Source: Verrucomicrobiota bacterium (lineage in GTDB: Bacteria > Verrucomicrobiota > Verrucomicrobiia > Chthoniobacterales > UBA10450). Taken from it: 10,374 nucleotides of DNA. Where the stretch lies: the NCBI GenBank assembly GCA_003218345.1, contig QHNF01000137.1, positions 1 through 10,374 of the forward strand, given 5' to 3'. Position 1 is the first letter of the stretch, and every line of letters starts with the position of its first letter. The notes below the pieces were generated by a model that saw nothing but the letters and a program-made list of their open reading frames with translations, had not been told where the DNA came from and ran no database searches. This document shows, in pieces, positions 6,945-10,374 of this stretch. The position numbers and the translations under genes were made by a program.

Positions 6945-7074
6945 GGTACCGCACGCGTCTCGCGTGTTGACGAAGCCGTTTCGGGTTCGCGAACTTTTTC
7001 TGTCTGTCGCGGTTACAGGGAAAGTCTGTTTCGGCGAGGACGCCGCAACCAGCACGCGAGACGCGTGCGCTACC
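6945..7074. repeat. MITE-like element with 25-bp terminal inverted repeats
   Basis: The left arm (6945-6969, beginning GGTACCGCACGCGTCTCGCG) and the right arm (7050-7074, ending CGAGACGCGTGCGCTACC) are inverted copies of each other, matching at 23 of 25 positions. Inside is a perfect palindrome GTTCGCGAAC (6985-6994) and a hairpin GTTTCGGCG (7028-7036), loop AGGA, CGCCGCAAC (7041-7049), with one mismatch in nine. The whole unit is 130 bp and has no protein-coding capacity of its own. It lies between the rnpB terminator and the 3' end of dxs. Arms of the type GTAGCGCACGCGTCTCGCGTG look like a dispersed repeat I associate with soil Verrucomicrobiota; copy number cannot be judged here. The remaining bases on either side (6889-6944 and 7075-7147) show nothing I can name. 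Confidence 0.75.
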
Positions 7075-7147
7075 GAAGACCGTCGTGATTACGCGCGTAG
7101 AAACGCCCTAAGATTTCCTCCGTTTTGTGCCTAGTCGCGGTACTCGT

Positions 7148-9103
7148 TCAGGCAACGGATGGGCGGAGGCTGGTTTTTTTGCGCAAGAGCGGGAGCACCT
7201 TTTCTACGAGCGCGTCGGCTGTGATGCCGTGTTTCTTCCGCAGAATTGGAACAGCGCCATGCTCGATAAATTGATCAGGCCAACCGATGCGGACGACGGG
7301 CGTATTGATCAATTGAGAGTGCAGATGTTCCATCACCGCACAGCCAAAACCGTTGTGCAAAACGTGATCTTCGACGGTGCACACGACTTCGACGCTGCGC
7401 GCGAAAAATTCGAGCGTGCCGGTGTCCATCGGCTTGATCCAGCGCGGATTGATGAGCGCAACTGAAATTCCTTTCTCTTCGAGCTTCCGCGCGGCTTCTT
7501 CGGCAACTTCAAACATGTTGCCCAGGCCGAAGATCGCCAGGTCGCGCCCGTGTTGAACGACTTCCGCCTTACCGATTTCGAGAAGTTTCGGCTCCGGTTT
7601 GATTTTTGCGCCCGTCCCTGAGCCTCGCGGATAACGGATGGCGATTGGACCAGAATTGTAGTGCGCCATTGTCCAAAGCATATCGACGAATTCGTCCTCG
7701 TTCTTCGGTTGCATGTGCACCCAATTCGGGACGTGTCGCAAGTAACCGATGTCGAACAAGCCATGATGCGTCGGGCCGTCGTCGCCGCTTAATCCGGCGC
7801 GGTCCATGCAGAGCTTTACGTTGAGGTTTTGGATCGCGATATCGTGAATCGCCATGTCGTAGGCGCGCTGAAAAAACGTGGAGTAGATGGCGAGGAACGG
7901 TTGCAAGCCTTGCGTTGCCAAACCGCACGCGAAAAGGGTGGCGTGCTCTTCTGCGATGCCGACGTCGAAGTAGCGGCCGGGATGCGCCTTGGCGAAATGG
8001 GAGAGCCCGGTCCCGCTCGGCATCGCTGCTGTAATGGCCACGAGCTTTTGATTGGTCTCCGCGAATTTCGCGAGTGTTTTACCGATAATTTCCGAATAGG
8101 TGGGCGTCGGTGTCGGGGCGGTCTCGCCTGTCTCCAGTTTATATTTGCCGAGGCCGTGGAATTTGTCGGGTTGCTTGAGGGCAGGCGCGTATCCCTTGCC
8201 TTTCTGAGTGAGAATGTGCAAGAGGACCGGTTCTTCCTGCGTTTTCAAAAACTCAAAGGTCCGGATCAACAACGGAATATCGTGCCCATCGATCGGTCCG
8301 TAGTAGCGCAATCCGAGCTCCTCAAAGATGACGCTCGGCACCAGCAATCCCTTGACGCTTTCCTCGACCTTATGCGCGAATTCAGCGACCGATTTTCCGG
8401 CAATCGCCTGCACGAAATGGCGCGCTTTTTCGTGGAGGTGAGCAAAGGTGGGACTGGTTACGATCGTATTTAGATAGCTTGCGATCGCGCCCACGTTTTT
8501 TGCGATCGACCACTCGTTGTCGTTGAGCACAACGATGAAGCGCTTGGTATGCGCTTTCACGTTGTTGAGCGCTTCGTAGCTGATTCCACAGGTGAGCGCA
8601 GCATCGCCTGCCACCACCACGATATTCTCGTCGCCGCCGCGCAGGTCGCGTCCGACCGCCATCCCGAGACCAGCGGAAAGCGCTGTTCCAGCGTGACCCG
8701 CGCCGTAACAATCGTGTTCGCTCTCGGTGCGTAATAGAAAACCATTGAGGCCGCCATACTGCCGCATCGTAGAAAAGCGATCGAGCCGCCCGGTAAACAT
8801 TTTGTGGACGTAGCCCTGATGACTTACGTCCATGACAAATCGGTCGCGGGGCGTGTCGAACACGCGATGCAAAGCAATCGTCAATTCGACCACGCCGAGA
8901 TTTGGGCCGAGATGACCTCCGGTTTGAGACAGAACCTTGATCAGCTCATCCCGCACTTCCTGTGCAAGCTGCGGCAGATCTTGTTCGCGCAGCGTCTTGA
9001 TATCGGCAGGGGAACGGATTCCGTCGAGTAAGCGCGTGGGCGCGCCAGCCATTTGGGTGGGCTCAGAAGAGGTTGATTTCATCATTCGTCTTTTGGGGTT
9101 CAT
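7148..9103 (-). CDS. dxs: 1-deoxy-D-xylulose-5-phosphate synthase
   Basis: This thiamine-diphosphate enzyme joins pyruvate and glyceraldehyde-3-phosphate to make DXP, the entry step of the MEP isoprenoid pathway. It has 651 residues (usual ~620-640). Features in order: GGHLGPNLGVVELTIALHRVF (62-82), with the conserved histidine; DVSHQGYVHKMFTGR (92-106); ESEHDCYGAGHAGTALSAGLG (127-147); the ThDP/Mg site AGDAALTCGISYEALNN (165-181) with NDNEWSI (194-200); GIAEEHATL (382-390), with the catalytic glutamate E385; YSTFFQRAYDMAIHDIAIQNL (407-427); and DRAGLSGDDGPTHHGLFD (434-451). A C-terminal transketolase domain follows. Odd points are GDA instead of the usual GDG at the ThDP motif and SHQGY instead of GHQAY, which suggest a divergent clade. 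The first ATG (9103) overlaps xseB by 41 bases. Other in-frame ATGs are at 9085, 9082 and 9052, and none has a clear Shine-Dalgarno, so the exact start is uncertain. Confidence 0.97.
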   Translation of the reverse strand: MNPKRRMMKSTSSEPTQMAGAPTRLLDGIRSPADIKTLREQDLPQLAQEVRDELIKVLSQTGGHLGPNLGVVELTIALHRVFDTPRDRFVMDVSHQGYVHKMFTGRLDRFSTMRQYGGLNGFLLRTESEHDCYGAGHAGTALSAGLGMAVGRDLRGGDENIVVVAGDAALTCGISYEALNNVKAHTKRFIVVLNDNEWSIAKNVGAIASYLNTIVTSPTFAHLHEKARHFVQAIAGKSVAEFAHKVEESVKGLLVPSVIFEELGLRYYGPIDGHDIPLLIRTFEFLKTQEEPVLLHILTQKGKGYAPALKQPDKFHGLGKYKLETGETAPTPTPTYSEIIGKTLAKFAETNQKLVAITAAMPSGTGLSHFAKAHPGRYFDVGIAEEHATLFACGLATQGLQPFLAIYSTFFQRAYDMAIHDIAIQNLNVKLCMDRAGLSGDDGPTHHGLFDIGYLRHVPNWVHMQPKNEDEFVDMLWTMAHYNSGPIAIRYPRGSGTGAKIKPEPKLLEIGKAEVVQHGRDLAIFGLGNMFEVAEEAARKLEEKGISVALINPRWIKPMDTGTLEFFARSVEVVCTVEDHVLHNGFGCAVMEHLHSQLINTPVVRIGWPDQFIEHGAVPILRKKHGITADALVEKVLPLLRKKTSLRPSVA

Positions 9104-9386
9104 CGGGTATGCCCGCTGGCGCGGCCGGCTCTTGCGTTGGCTCGAAATCTTTGACTACGGTTTTGCCCGCGCTATTGCGAGCAATGATTTCGATCTTTTG
9201 CTCGGCGTTGGCGAGTCGTTCCTGACAAATTTTTACAAGATTCATTCCTTCTTCGTAGCGCACGATCAGATCTTCCAACGGCAGTTTGCCGGATTCCATC
9301 TGCTCGACGATTTTTTCGAGGCGATCCATCGCACCTTCAAAATTAGGCTCTGTCTCGCGCTGCTTCGGTTTGCTGCTCACAGGCAA
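9063..9386 (-). CDS. xseB: Exodeoxyribonuclease VII small subunit
   Basis: The 107-residue product carries the XseB core: NFEGAMDRLEKIVEQMESGKLPLEDLIVRYEEGMNLVKICQERLANAEQKIEII, with the typical 'F...L..LE.IV..LE.G..PLE..l..YE.G..L...C...L..AE..I' pattern and two predicted helices. With XseA it forms exonuclease VII, which degrades single-stranded DNA in both directions in the cytosol. The family is usually ~75-90 residues; here a tail of about 30 residues rich in P, E, T and D (PTQEPAAPAGIPDEPQK...) follows and ends in NDEINLF. The frame starts at a TTG (9384-9386), with a GTG two codons later; both are non-ATG and neither has a good ribosome binding site. The first internal ATG would cut into the conserved core. 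The gene overlaps the 5' end of dxs, so the two are probably translated from one transcript. ispA, often found between xseB and dxs, is absent, and xseA is not in the window. Confidence 0.93.
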   Translation of the reverse strand: MPVSSKPKQRETEPNFEGAMDRLEKIVEQMESGKLPLEDLIVRYEEGMNLVKICQERLANAEQKIEIIARNSAGKTVVKDFEPTQEPAAPAGIPDEPQKTNDEINLF

Positions 9387-9530
9387 ACCCGAACTTAAGC
9401 ACAGCGTACCCCTATAGAAAAGGGCGAGTTTGCCGCTTATGACCCTTCGCTTGGGATTCTCGCTAAGGCAGGAAATAAGATTCGCATCGATCGAAAGTGC
9501 AGCGAATGTTTTCGCTTTTGATCATCACAA

Positions 9531-10216
9531 ATGCGCGCGTTTCAGTGGCCTTGGCAGGCACGAGCCAACCAGCGAAATCAAATCCAGGCGGCTTCGCCCT
9601 CATTTTACGGCATGTGGGACGCCGTGGCGCGTTTCGCGGCAGAAATTCGGGCGAGCGATTTCATGGCGGAAATGATCCGGCGCCGCGACGCGTACGACGG
9701 CAGTGTGGGGGTGATGGGAGCGCTCGATTGCGCAACGCTTTATGCGTTGACGCGGTGGCTCCGACCAGCAGTGATCGTCGAGTCCGGGGGATTTATTGGG
9801 ATGTCTTCAGCCTTTAGCTTAAAAGCACTTACGGATGAGAAACTCGCGACAGCCAGGTTGTATAGCATCGAGTGGAGCGAAGAATGTGAACATGGCGCTT
9901 TGATTCCGGATAATTTGCGACCGCAATTCATGCCGCTGCGCGGCAAAGTGGAAGACTTCCTTAAGCGTGATGAACTGCCGTCATCCATGGACATGTTTGT
10001 GCACGATAGCTCGCACAGCTACCGGCACATGCTTTGCGCGACGGCGGATTGCTTGTGTCGCATGACGTGCAGATGAACGCCGCGTTCCCGGACTTTGTGA
10101 CGAAAACATACGCGCATGATAAAAAAACCGGCCGCCGCGATGCGCAGCGCACGTCGCATTACGAATGGGGCCGCTGGGGCTACGTCGGCTTCGCCATCAA
10201 AAAGCAGATTGACTAA
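9531..10216 (+). pseudogene. Class I SAM-dependent methyltransferase, internally deleted and frameshifted
   Basis: The first frame (9531-10076) encodes a Rossmann-type methyltransferase N-terminal part. The SAM motif I is VIVESGGFIGMSS (ESGGFIG glycine loop), motif II is LYSIEW with a terminal acidic residue region, and a later strand is MDMFVHDSSHSYRHML, as in the Methyltransf_24-like group. After HML the frame turns to nonsense (CATADCLCRMTCR) and stops. The expected continuation, LRDGGLLVSHDVQMNAAFPDF, is in a second frame from about 10034 to 10216, ending YVGFAIKKQID. The family normally has about nine residues (an acidic/aromatic helix) between 'HDS.H.Y..ML' and 'L.pGGLL..DDV', and these are missing. 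That points to a deletion of roughly 28 bases, not a single-base error. The intended substrate cannot be told. The ATG at 9531 has no good ribosome binding site, and later ATGs at 9612 or 9664 are possible. The gene is divergent from xseB, with a 144-base gap containing nothing I can name. Confidence 0.75.
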
Positions 10217-10255
10217 TTAGGGAGTGCTGATTCCAGGAGCGCACCGATATTATTA

Positions 10256-10374
10256 ATGCGTCGACGTATGGCAGGCCTGATCGATTCGATTGCTCGTCAC
10301 GATGCGCGGCATCGGATGATTTTGGGGGGCGCCGCCGGAGCTGCGGTTTTCTTTTCTTTACGGAACCATGTGCG
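10256..10374 (+). CDS. Unidentified protein, N-terminal fragment (probable membrane protein)
   Basis: An ATG at 10256 opens a frame that runs off the right edge after 39 codons: MRRRMAGLIDSIARHDARHR, then a hydrophobic glycine/alanine-rich stretch (MILGGAAGAAVFFSL) that looks like the start of a transmembrane helix. A basic N-terminus followed by a hydrophobic segment suits an inner membrane protein. An AGGAG lies at 10235-10239, 16 bases before the ATG, which is farther than usual; a second ATG is at 10268. DUF1345-type membrane proteins start in a similar way, but the piece is too short to claim that. It follows the methyltransferase remnant on the same strand. Confidence 0.4.
   Translation, partial: MRRRMAGLIDSIARHDARHRMILGGAAGAAVFFSLRNHV

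Noticed and set aside
6828..7134. Open frames on both strands across the rnpB terminator and the 130-bp element
   Set aside because: They read through a terminator hairpin and inverted repeats; the peptides mirror the palindromes and show no domain.
9387..9530. Divergent promoters between xseB and the methyltransferase
   Set aside because: TATAG-like hexamers occur (around 9410-9416) but I could not find a paired -35 box with good spacing on either strand.
1..10374. CRISPR array, tRNA genes, insertion sequence or prophage genes
   Set aside because: I saw no regularly spaced direct repeats with unique spacers, no cloverleaf, and no transposase or phage motif on either strand.

Overview
The window looks like an ordinary chromosomal housekeeping stretch from an uncultivated soil-type bacterium. 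My best guess is Verrucomicrobiota (Chthoniobacterales / 'Candidatus Udaeobacter'-like). This rests on moderate GC content, a class A RNase P RNA, a divergent bacterial DXS, and several short palindromic intergenic repeats of a style I associate with those genomes. The taxonomic call is inference, not something the sequence proves.

Layout, left to right. (1) A plus-strand coiled-coil protein, open at the left edge (1-1269). (2) A plus-strand DUF2071/YqjF-like protein (1402-2112). (3) A minus-strand pair: a peroxiredoxin with a broken reading frame (5048-5679) directly upstream of an A-type aconitase, acnA (2135-5044). (4) A plus-strand DUF456 membrane protein (5823-6311), followed by the RNase P RNA gene rnpB (6438-6839) with a candidate -10 box and a strong intrinsic terminator. 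(5) A minus-strand overlapping pair, xseB (9063-9386) and dxs (7148-9103). (6) A plus-strand class I SAM-dependent methyltransferase remnant with an internal deletion/frameshift (9531-10216). (7) The first 39 codons of an unidentified membrane protein at the right edge.

The most notable non-genic content is a set of five different repeat-like structures between or at the ends of genes: 2109-2142, 5054-5170, 5771-5815, 6319-6400 and 6945-7074. Two of them intrude into coding sequence. The 2109-2142 palindrome supplies the stop codons of two convergent genes. The 5054-5170 element encodes the C-terminal tail of the peroxiredoxin and ends nine bases before the aconitase start codon.

Functionally the genes cover the TCA cycle (acnA), peroxide detoxification (the peroxiredoxin), tRNA 5' maturation (rnpB), the first step of the MEP isoprenoid pathway (dxs) and DNA repair (xseB). 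I see no phage, CRISPR, toxin-antitoxin or biosynthetic cluster, and no convincing new multi-gene system. The interesting material is the repeats, the two broken genes and some divergent features of acnA and dxs.
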